From: Lachnospiraceae bacterium
GTDB lineage: Bacteria; Bacillota; Clostridia; Lachnospirales; Lachnospiraceae
Reading direction: 5' to 3'
DNA: 48,876 bases
Assembly (NCBI GenBank): GCA_021200995.1
Contig: JAJQFS010000049.1
Span: 1 to 48,876, forward strand
Part shown: positions 43,045-48,876 of the stretch, piece after piece
Layout: each line of letters starts with the position of its first letter
Numbering within the stretch: position 1 is the first letter of the stretch
The notes under the pieces: generated by a model
Seen by the model: the letters and a program-made list of their open reading frames with translations, nothing else
What the model was told of the DNA's origin: nothing
Database searches by the model: none
Made by a program: the position numbers and the translations under genes

Positions 43045-44247
43045 GTGTTTCAGAATTTTTTTGATTCATTAAAAAAATATGGTCTGAAGGTCACTTTAAG
43101 CGAATGGCTTACCTTTCAGGAAGCGCTTGATAAGGGCCTGGCGGGCAGCAATATGACGCAGTTTTATTACCTTGGCCGTTCCATCCTTGTGAAATCCGAG
43201 ACCGAATTTGACAAGTATGACATGGCCTTTGAGGAGTGCTTTCTGCCTGCCCACAAGGAGACGGAGATCAGCAAAAATATGATGGACTGGCTCAATAAAG
43301 AGGAAATCAATGACCTCTTTCATGAGATGCAGCTCCATGAGATGAACCGGATGGATGAGGTCTCGATTGACAAGGAAACCGTGGAGGAGACCTTCAAGGA
43401 TCGTCTGCGCGACCAGGACAGCGAGCACAACGGCGGTTCCTACTGGATCGGCACCATGGGCAAGACATCCTTCGGCAATACTGGCGGCAATATCGGCGGC
43501 ATTCGCGTGGGCGGCGCTACCGGTTATCAATCTGCGTTTTCCGTGGTGGGCGCGCGCAAATACCGGGATTTCCGCGACGACAGAGTGATCGACAACCGCC
43601 AGTTTCAGATGGCGCTCAGAAAGCTGCGCCAGTTCTCCTCCAAACTGGATATTCCGGAGACGGAGCTTGACATCGACAACACCATAGATAAGACCTGCAA
43701 TCAGGGCGGCGTCCTTCACATAGTGATGAAGAAGCCGCGCAAAAACGCGGTCAAGCTGTTGCTGCTGATAGATTCGGGAGGCACCATGATTCCCTACAGC
43801 AGCCTGCTCAATGAGATCTTCCAGTCCGTGCACAAGGCCAATCATTACAAGGACGTAAAGACCTATTATTTCCATAACTGCATTTATTCCCACCTGTACA
43901 AGACGCCTGAGTGCGAAAATGGCGACTGGATCGAGACCGAGTGGCTGTTTAAAAACCTGGACAGCGATTATAAAGTGATTATCGTGGGAGACGCGGCCAT
44001 GGCGCCGGAGGAGCTTTACTCCACAACAGGGAATTATCGCGGTCCCAACGGCGGTTTGTCCGGCTGGGAGTGGCTGATCCTGATGACAAAGCACTTTAAA
44101 AAGCTCGTGTGGCTCAACCCGAAAATGGCGCCCGGAGACGCGCCGTGGAGGGAGGCAGAGACGGCCATTAAGGGTCTGATTCCCATGTATAAACTGACTG
44201 TAGACGGTTTAAACCGCGCCATGACAAAGCTGATGGCGAATAAATAA
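43045..44247 (+). CDS. VWA domain-containing (CoxE-like) protein
   Basis: This 400-residue protein starts at GTG behind AGGAG (43036-43040). The N-terminal helical part begins MFQNFFDSLKKYGLKVTLSEW, a Gly-rich patch lies at 137-161, and a VWA domain covers about 230-400. The metal-adhesion motif reads LLIDSGGTM (D243, S244, G246, T247) rather than the usual DxSxS. It pairs with the MoxR ATPase 34 bp upstream, as in CoxD/CoxE and other MoxR-VWA chaperone pairs that act in the cytosol. What it helps to assemble is unknown. Confidence 0.85.
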   Translation: MFQNFFDSLKKYGLKVTLSEWLTFQEALDKGLAGSNMTQFYYLGRSILVKSETEFDKYDMAFEECFLPAHKETEISKNMMDWLNKEEINDLFHEMQLHEMNRMDEVSIDKETVEETFKDRLRDQDSEHNGGSYWIGTMGKTSFGNTGGNIGGIRVGGATGYQSAFSVVGARKYRDFRDDRVIDNRQFQMALRKLRQFSSKLDIPETELDIDNTIDKTCNQGGVLHIVMKKPRKNAVKLLLLIDSGGTMIPYSSLLNEIFQSVHKANHYKDVKTYYFHNCIYSHLYKTPECENGDWIETEWLFKNLDSDYKVIIVGDAAMAPEELYSTTGNYRGPNGGLSGWEWLILMTKHFKKLVWLNPKMAPGDAPWREAETAIKGLIPMYKLTVDGLNRAMTKLMANK

Positions 44248-44250
44248 CGC

Positions 44251-44279
44251 TTGCTATTTGCGGGAAAATATAGGATAAT
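44251..44279 (+). promoter_or_regulatory. Possible promoter for the dUTPase-like gene
   Basis: TTGCTA (44251-44256), a 17-base spacer and GATAAT (44274-44279) could start a transcript with a leader of about 105 nt. The site begins 4 bases after the VWA stop. Confidence 0.4.
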
Positions 44280-44393
44280 AATCATAATTGTGAAAGCCCT
44301 CTGGGCAGTGTGGTGTCTTACGCTGAATTAGCGGAATGTTTTGGCGGCCATCACTTTTCAATCATAACTCAATCAAAGCGGAGGTATTTTATT

Positions 44394-44768
44394 ATGAAAG
44401 TAGTAGTCAATAAACTGAAAAAGAACGCGATCATCCCCACACTGAATAAAGTGGACAGCTACGATATCTACGCCTGCATGGACACGCATTTTGTGACCAT
44501 TGAGCCCGGCAAGTCCGAGTTGATTTCCACCGGTCTGCAGCTGATCATTCCGGAAGGTTATGTGGGCCTGGTCATTTCCAGAAACGGTCTTGCTGCCAGA
44601 CGCGGCCTGCGTATCGCCAGCGGTTCCATGATCGTGGAGAGCGATGTGGAGCTGGTCATCCCGATTCACAATGATTCCTATGAGGCTACAACGATAGAGA
44701 ACGGCTTCAAGATCGCGAAAATCGTTCTGATCAAAAACAGCGAGATCGAGTTTGAAGTGAACGAGTGA
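44394..44768 (+). CDS. dUTPase/dCTP deaminase-fold protein, degenerate
   Basis: This 124-residue protein has the trimeric dUTPase fold pattern: motif 1 as SYDIYACMDT (22-31, normally AGYDLxA), motif 2 as ISRNGLAARRG (61-71, normally RSGLA), motif 3 region as SGSMIVESDVELVIPIHND (76-94, normally GVIDxDYRGE), and motif 4 as GFKIAKIVL (104-112). The catalytic Asp of motif 3 is replaced and motif 5 (RGxxGFGSTG) is absent because the protein ends at residue 124. It may therefore bind nucleotides without hydrolysing dUTP, or do something else. ATG 44394 has GGAGGT at 44380-44385; the open frame from 44310 is not needed. Confidence 0.75.
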   Translation: MKVVVNKLKKNAIIPTLNKVDSYDIYACMDTHFVTIEPGKSELISTGLQLIIPEGYVGLVISRNGLAARRGLRIASGSMIVESDVELVIPIHNDSYEATTIENGFKIAKIVLIKNSEIEFEVNE

Positions 44769-44857
44769 AAGCTAGTACGGGAAAGCCTTTCCTGCAGCTG
44801 ATGAGTGGGAAAGATTGTATTTCTTTCCATACATTGTAATTATTCACAAAAATTTAA

Positions 44858-44886
44858 TTGATTTTTTGTGCAAGATGATGTATACT
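44858..44886 (+). promoter_or_regulatory. Promoter of twin small protein 1
   Basis: TTGATT (44858-44863), a 17-base spacer and TATACT (44881-44886) form a strong-looking promoter with a leader of about 90 nt. The leader has possible GC-rich pairing (CGCGGG at 44905-44910 with CCCTGCG at 44919-44925). The stretch 44769-44857 holds no gene; a weak GGAAAG/CTTTCC pairing there may end the upstream transcript. Confidence 0.7.
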
Positions 44887-44982
44887 CCTTTCATCAGGTG
44901 AGACCGCGGGAGAAAAGACCCTGCGTGTGGCCTGAGAATACAGACAGGGTGAACGCTTTGTCGGGAAAGAGAGGATGCAACA

Positions 44983-45201
44983 ATGGCAGATTCAAAGCTG
45001 ATCTTAAAGTGGACCAACAAATTCAGCGGCGAAGAAGGTTATGTCAAGACTGTCAGCGTGAAGGAAGGACATTTTGTCAACACGAACAACATCGCTGAAG
45101 CCAAGTCTTACAGACGTCGGGGCATCGCTTATAAGGGGATTGCCTATTTAGCCGCGCTGGGTGAAGCTGACAATAATGTTTTCACCGCAGTGGAAGCCTG
45201 A
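44983..45201 (+). CDS. Small protein of unknown function, twin 1 (72 aa)
   Basis: This 72-residue protein starts MADSKLILKWTNKFSGEEG behind GAGAGGAT (44969-44976). It has no signal peptide, membrane span or cysteine. The predicted character is beta-rich at the N-terminus, then a basic middle (SYRRRGIAYKG) and the acidic end GEADNNVFTAVEA. Twin 2, 221 bp downstream, shares nearly all of residues 1-41 and exactly residues 60-72. Separate promoter, leader and terminator for such a short gene point to high, individual expression. I do not recognise the family; small conserved proteins with similar starts occur in Firmicutes, but I cannot assign one. Confidence 0.8.
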   Translation: MADSKLILKWTNKFSGEEGYVKTVSVKEGHFVNTNNIAEAKSYRRRGIAYKGIAYLAALGEADNNVFTAVEA

Positions 45202-45238
45202 TGGCACAGGTTCTTAGTTGATCACACGAAACCAGGGT

Positions 45239-45268
45239 GGGTACCGTCATTTTGACGGTACCCTTTTC
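45239..45268 (+). terminator. Terminator of twin small protein 1
   Basis: GGGTACCGTCA (45239-45249) and TGACGGTACCC (45253-45263) form a perfect 11-bp stem with a TTT loop, followed by TTTTC, 38 bases after the stop. Confidence 0.9.
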
Positions 45269-45326
45269 AAAAGTAAAATTTTCATATGTTCATTTTGCTG
45301 AATCGTGATTTTAGACAAAAAATAAG

Positions 45327-45355
45327 TTGCAAATTTGGTTAATCTGTACTAGAAT
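45327..45355 (+). promoter_or_regulatory. Promoter of twin small protein 2
   Basis: TTGCAA (45327-45332), a 17-base spacer and TAGAAT (45350-45355) lie about 68 bp before the start codon, just after the terminator of twin 1. Confidence 0.7.
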
Positions 45356-45422
45356 AAATCTGTGAAGTCGAGTTCGGCTTCCATTCATGCGAAGTAAATT
45401 TTTAAAAGAAAGGATGTTTACA

Positions 45423-45641
45423 ATGGCGAATTCAAAGTTGATTTTAAAGTGGACCAATAAATTCAGCGGCGAGGAAGGCTATGTGAAGACTGTCAGCGTA
45501 AAGAAGGGCTATTTTGTAAATACTTACGATATTACGGAAGCGAAGACATACAAGAGTCAGAAAGTGCTGGACAATGATATTGCGGCTCTGACGGATATGG
45601 GCGAGGCTGACAACAATGTTTTCACAGCTGTGGAAGCTTAA
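45423..45641 (+). CDS. Small protein of unknown function, twin 2 (72 aa)
   Basis: This 72-residue paralog of the gene at 44983 has the same length. It begins MANSKLILKWTNKFSGEEG and ends GEADNNVFTAVEA; residues 42-59 differ strongly (YKSQKVLDNDIAALTDM against YRRRGIAYKGIAYLAAL). The ribosome binding site context AAAGGATG...ACAATG matches that of twin 1, so the duplication includes the translation start. ATG 45423 was chosen over an in-frame ATG at 45387 because it matches twin 1 exactly. No membrane span, signal or cysteine. Function unknown. Confidence 0.82.
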   Translation: MANSKLILKWTNKFSGEEGYVKTVSVKKGYFVNTYDITEAKTYKSQKVLDNDIAALTDMGEADNNVFTAVEA

Positions 45642-45723
45642 TGGTTCCCTGTTGGACATTCCTGTATTACTGATTATTTGTACTGAATTGAATAGGACTT
45701 GTCGTAACAGTCTGAGACAAAGA

Positions 45724-45752
45724 AAAACCACCCGGTGACGGGTGGTTTTTTT
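45724..45752. terminator. Bidirectional terminator between twin 2 and rfbD
   Basis: AAAACCACCCG (45724-45734), loop GTGA and CGGGTGGTTTT (45739-45749) followed by more T form a strong stem. The upstream strand has AAAAA, so it can also end the converging rfbB-rfbD transcript. Confidence 0.92.
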
Positions 45753-45816
45753 GTCGTACTGACAGAGTGCGCGTGCTTTACATTATCATGCAGGCCCTCT
45801 GTCATTGTCGGTGTTT

Positions 45817-46758
45817 TTAAAAGTCGTAAGCCTGTAAAAACCGGTTAAGCGCGTCCTGCCAATCAGGCAGGGGTGTGAAGCCGTTTGCGGAGAGCTTGCT
45901 TTTATCCAGGCGGCTGTTGAAGGGTCTGGCGGCCTTGGATGCGCCGTACTCCGCGGTGGTGACGGGGATCACCTTCAGTCTGTCGGGGTTGTATTCCGTA
46001 TGTCTCATGGCGTAAGCCTGACGGAAGATCTCCACAGTAAAATCATACCAGCTGATATATCCTCCCTCGTTGGTGGCGTGGTAATAGCCATATCTCTCTG
46101 TTCCGGCCATATCAACTAACAGCCTTGCCAGATCCAGCGTATAGGTGGGAGTGCCGATCTGGTCATTGACGACGCGGATGGTGTCGTGCGTTTTGCCAAG
46201 GCTTAACATGGTTTTGATGAAGTTTTTGCCGTTTAAGCCGAAGACCCAGGCGATGCGGACGATGAAATATTTCTCCAATGTGGAGGAGACTGCCAGCTCG
46301 CCGTCGAGCTTGGTAGCGCCGTATACGTTTAAGGGCGCGTAATCTTTGCAGTCGGGTTCCCAGGGTGTCGTTCCCTGGCCGTCAAAGACGTAATCCGTAC
46401 TGATCTGGATCATTTTGCAGTCCAGTTCTTTGCAGACCTCGGCGATATATTTCGGGCCGTTGGCGTTGATGTCGTGGACCTTGTCACGTTTGTCCTCATC
46501 TTCGGCCAGATCGACCGCGGTCCAGGCCGCGCAGTGGATCACTACATCGGGGGAAACCGCACGGATCACTTCTGAAACCTTTTCTCTGTCGGTGATATCC
46601 AAAGGTACATAAGGCATGGCAGTAACAGCGGTGCCGTCCTGAATGCCGCTGTAGGCGGGTGCGAGATCGCTCCCGATGCCTTCATGGCCGCGTGCGGCCA
46701 GTTCATTCATGACGTCGTGGCCCAACTGGCCGCCGACGCCTGTCACAAATGCTTTCAT
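45817..46758 (-). CDS. rfbD: dTDP-4-dehydrorhamnose reductase
   Basis: This 313-residue short-chain dehydrogenase reduces dTDP-4-keto-L-rhamnose to dTDP-L-rhamnose, a sugar donor for surface polysaccharides. The N-terminal nucleotide motif is VTGVGGQLGHDV, STDYVFDG is the substrate region, and YGATKLDGE holds the catalytic Tyr and Lys. It is slightly longer than typical RfbD (about 285-300 residues). It starts 15 bp after the rfbB stop and is co-transcribed with it. rfbA and rfbC, the other two pathway genes, are not adjacent. The gene converges on twin 2 with a shared terminator. Confidence 0.94.
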   Translation of the reverse strand: MKAFVTGVGGQLGHDVMNELAARGHEGIGSDLAPAYSGIQDGTAVTAMPYVPLDITDREKVSEVIRAVSPDVVIHCAAWTAVDLAEDEDKRDKVHDINANGPKYIAEVCKELDCKMIQISTDYVFDGQGTTPWEPDCKDYAPLNVYGATKLDGELAVSSTLEKYFIVRIAWVFGLNGKNFIKTMLSLGKTHDTIRVVNDQIGTPTYTLDLARLLVDMAGTERYGYYHATNEGGYISWYDFTVEIFRQAYAMRHTEYNPDRLKVIPVTTAEYGASKAARPFNSRLDKSKLSANGFTPLPDWQDALNRFLQAYDF

Positions 46759-46773
46759 ACGATTCCTTTCGCT

Positions 46774-47793
46774 TTACCGGTTCCCGTACATTTTCTCATA
46801 GTAATTCTGATACTCGCCGGAAATAATGGTTTCCCACCACTCGCGGTTGTCCAGGTACCATTGAATGGTCTTTTTGATGCCGTCGGCGAATTTCGTTTCC
46901 GGAAGCCAGCCGAGTTCGTTGTGGATTTTAGTCGGGTCGATGGCGTAGCGCATATCATGACCCTTGCGGTCTGTCACATATGTGATCAGACTTTCTGGTT
47001 TATTTAATTCTTTACAGATCAGTTTCACAATGTCGATGTTGCGCATCTCATTGTGGCCGCCGATATTGTAGATCTCGCCCACGCGGCCCTTATGAATAAT
47101 CAGGTCGATGGCTTTGCAGTGGTCCTCCACATACAGCCAGTCGCGGACGTTTAAGCCCTCGCCGTAGACCGGAAGCGGCTTGTCATTTAAGGCGTTAGCG
47201 ATCATTAAGGGGATTAGCTTCTCCGGGAAATGGTAGGGACCATAGTTGTTGGAGCAGCGGCTGATGGTGGTTGGCAGGCCATAGGTTCTGTGATAGGCCA
47301 GGACCAGCAGATCCGCGCTTGCTTTCGAGGCGGAGTAGGGGCTGCTGGTATGGATCGGTGTTTCCTCTGTGAAAAACAGATCCGGCCGGTCTAAAGGCAG
47401 GTCGCCGTAGACCTCATCGGTGGAAACCTGATGATAACGGGTAATACCGTATTTGCGGCAGGCGTCCATGAGCACCGCGGTGCCCTTGATATTGGTGTCC
47501 AGGAAAACCTCCGGGTTTTCAATAGAGCGGTCCACATGGCTCTCCGCGGCGAAATTGACCACGATATCAGGATGCCCCTCCTCGAAAAGCTTATAGACGG
47601 CGTCTCTGTCCGTGATGCTTTCCTTTACAAAGCGGAAGTTTGGCCTGTCCATAATGGGAGCGAGAGTGGAGAGGTTTCCGGCGTAGGTCAGGCAGTCCAG
47701 ACAGATGATACGGTAGTCCGGATATTTGTCCAGCATGTGGAAAATAAAGTTGCTGCCGATGAAACCGGCGCCTCCGGTGACAATAATATTCAT
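46774..47793 (-). CDS. rfbB: dTDP-glucose 4,6-dehydratase
   Basis: This 339-residue NAD-dependent extended short-chain dehydrogenase makes dTDP-4-keto-6-deoxyglucose, the second step of dTDP-rhamnose synthesis. Motifs are TGGAGFIGSNF (NAD), STDEVYGDLP with the catalytic Asp-Glu pair, YSASKASADLL (Tyr and Lys), and the RCSNNYGPYHFPEKLIPLM and PVYGEGLNVRDWLYVEDH segments. It starts with MNIIVTGG. A good promoter lies about 110 bp upstream. It is first in the rfbB-rfbD pair. Confidence 0.97.
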   Translation of the reverse strand: MNIIVTGGAGFIGSNFIFHMLDKYPDYRIICLDCLTYAGNLSTLAPIMDRPNFRFVKESITDRDAVYKLFEEGHPDIVVNFAAESHVDRSIENPEVFLDTNIKGTAVLMDACRKYGITRYHQVSTDEVYGDLPLDRPDLFFTEETPIHTSSPYSASKASADLLVLAYHRTYGLPTTISRCSNNYGPYHFPEKLIPLMIANALNDKPLPVYGEGLNVRDWLYVEDHCKAIDLIIHKGRVGEIYNIGGHNEMRNIDIVKLICKELNKPESLITYVTDRKGHDMRYAIDPTKIHNELGWLPETKFADGIKKTIQWYLDNREWWETIISGEYQNYYEKMYGNR

Positions 47794-47903
47794 AGCAGGA
47801 TAATCCTTTCTTTGCTTTTTTTATTTGCAGGAAATACGAAAGCAGTGCAATATCTTCAGAGAAGGAATGCTCTGTACCTGTTCCTGAAATTTGCATTCAT
47901 AAC

Positions 47904-47932
47904 TTTATAAAATAAATGTTAAGACAATGTAA
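47904..47932 (-). promoter_or_regulatory. Promoter of rfbB-rfbD
   Basis: On the - strand TTACAT (47927-47932), a 17-base spacer and TATAAA (47904-47909) form a good promoter, leaving a leader of about 100 nt before rfbB. The gap to tyrA (47794-48016) otherwise holds only a small TTGGCA/TGCCAA inverted repeat (47947-47964). Confidence 0.62.
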
Positions 47933-48016
47933 ATAAATACTGGAACTTGGCACGTATATGCCAACGTCAATTAAACTCTCCGAGTCTGTAATCAGCTGCT
48001 GTACAGAACTGCCGGG

Positions 48017-48876
48017 TTACAGCTTTCGCAGGTAAGTGGTAAATTCATTCCTCTGCAGCAGCTCCACGGCCTTTAACTGATCCCCTTCATTGTAAAACTC
48101 GATTTTCAGCGCGCCGTACTCCGATTCGCGGTTGTGCGTGATATTGATATTTTTGATATTGATGTTGTCCTGCGCGAGCAGTGCCGTAACATGGGCGAGG
48201 GCGCCCGCCTTGTCCGGAATTTCAATATTGATGGTAAAGCTGCGTTTGATGGGCCCGCGGGAGAGGTCGGAAAAGGAATCTCTGTAAACTCTGGCGGAAT
48301 CAAAGAAATCATAGAGTTCCACGCCGTTTTTCTCAGAGAGCGCTTCGCTGAGATTTTGCAGATTTTTGATGTAATCGTCCAGCAGCTCCTGAATATTGTC
48401 CGTGTTGGTCAGACAGATCTGCTGCCACATGGAGGGATTGGAGGAGGCGATTCTCGTAATGTCCTTGAAACCGCCGGCCGCCATGGTTTTCATCAGGCCA
48501 TCCTCAGAGTCGCTGTCATGTACCAGATTGACCAAAGAAGAGGCGATGATATGCGGCAGATGGCTGATGGCGGCGGTCGCATGGTCGTGCTCCTCACAGG
48601 GAATGATAAGGGGAATGGCTTTTGTGGCCAGGACAAGTCCTTTCAGCTGCTCTACTTTCTCAGGAGGAACTTCCTCTGTAGGAGTAATGACGTAGTAGGC
48701 GTTTTCCAAAAGCCCCGCTTTGGAATTGGCGTAGCCAAAACGTTCGCTGCCCGCCATGGGGTGGCCGCCGATGAAACGATGGGAGAGGGAAAGCTCCTTT
48801 GCCAGCGTATGAATGGGCGTTTTGACGCTGCCGACGTCGGTGATGACGGCATGTTCGTTTAACAGAGGCAGAATGG
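48017..48876 (-). CDS. tyrA: Prephenate dehydrogenase with ACT domain (5' end outside window)
   Basis: Read on the - strand from the window edge, this frame gives at least 286 residues of an NAD-dependent prephenate dehydrogenase, the oxidative decarboxylation leading to tyrosine. It begins within ITDVGSVK, goes through the GGHPMAGSERFGY motif with the active-site His, and has a helical dimerisation domain (with HLPHIIASSLV). It ends with an ACT domain (IEIPDKAGALAHVTALLAQDNINIKNINI) likely used for feedback by tyrosine. The ATG at 48755-48757 is the internal Met of HPMAG, not the start. The N-terminal NAD-binding segment lies beyond the window. Confidence 0.94.
   Translation of the reverse strand, partial: ILPLLNEHAVITDVGSVKTPIHTLAKELSLSHRFIGGHPMAGSERFGYANSKAGLLENAYYVITPTEEVPPEKVEQLKGLVLATKAIPLIIPCEEHDHATAAISHLPHIIASSLVNLVHDSDSEDGLMKTMAAGGFKDITRIASSNPSMWQQICLTNTDNIQELLDDYIKNLQNLSEALSEKNGVELYDFFDSARVYRDSFSDLSRGPIKRSFTINIEIPDKAGALAHVTALLAQDNINIKNINITHNRESEYGALKIEFYNEGDQLKAVELLQRNEFTTYLRKL

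Noticed and set aside
47947-47964. TTGGCA/TGCCAA hairpin as a tyrA terminator
   Set aside because: The stem is only six pairs and has no T-tract on the - strand, so termination there is not supported.
1-48876. CRISPR arrays, tRNA/rRNA genes, prophage or insertion sequence genes
   Set aside because: None were seen: no regularly spaced repeats, no cloverleaf-like segments and no transposase or integrase frames.

Overview
This window looks like a chromosome segment of an anaerobic Firmicute of the class Clostridia, most likely a Lachnospiraceae-type gut bacterium. The evidence is the infC-rpmI-rplT order, Gram-positive style AGGAGG ribosome binding sites, a class B sortase, a LytR-CpsA-Psr protein, a YtrA-type GntR/ABC operon, oxygen-sensitive glycyl radical and radical SAM enzymes, and moderate GC content. 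The species cannot be named from sequence alone. Almost everything reads on the + strand; only the last 3 kb (tyrA, rfbB, rfbD) is on the - strand. No tRNA, rRNA, CRISPR array, prophage or complete insertion sequence was seen.

Layout. 1-745: end of infC, then rpmI and rplT, closed by a terminator. 801-8217: pepD, a TrmA/RlmD-type RNA methyltransferase, glmS, a MATE transporter and a class B sortase. 8301-13379: thrS, a D-lactate dehydrogenase-like gene and a Na/Pi cotransporter with a PhoU-like tail. 13563-23150: four tandem paralogous genes of about 790 codons for multi-pass, GT-C-like membrane proteins; the fourth carries a one-base frameshift. 23302-26822: a GntR/ABC ATPase/ABC permease operon with a perfect 15-bp inverted-repeat operator on its promoter. 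26970-30359: an LCP protein, an OmpR/histidine kinase pair and a small membrane protein.

30352-42108 is a nucleoside uptake and catabolism region. It holds uridine phosphorylase, phosphopentomutase, a BMP-family lipoprotein, the glycyl radical enzyme YjjI with its activase YjjW, a NupOPQ-type ABC transporter, cytidine deaminase, adenosine deaminase and deoxyribose-phosphate aldolase. The binding lipoprotein and transporter would import nucleosides, the deaminases and phosphorylase would process them, and DeoB and DeoC would send the pentose to glycolysis. YjjI/YjjW sits inside this set, and in E. coli it also lies beside deoCABD, so a role in (deoxy)nucleoside catabolism is the best functional lead here.

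42192-44768 holds a MoxR AAA+ ATPase, a VWA/CoxE-like partner and a degenerate dUTPase-fold protein. 44983-45641 holds two short, nearly twin 72-residue proteins, each with its own strong-looking promoter and terminator. A converging rfbB-rfbD operon and the 3' part of tyrA end the window.

A family of short palindromic repeats (TGATAC...GTATCA, 73-96 bp) occurs three times, each just upstream of a gene (pepD, glmS and the nucleoside ABC ATPase). It resembles a MITE or REP-like element.
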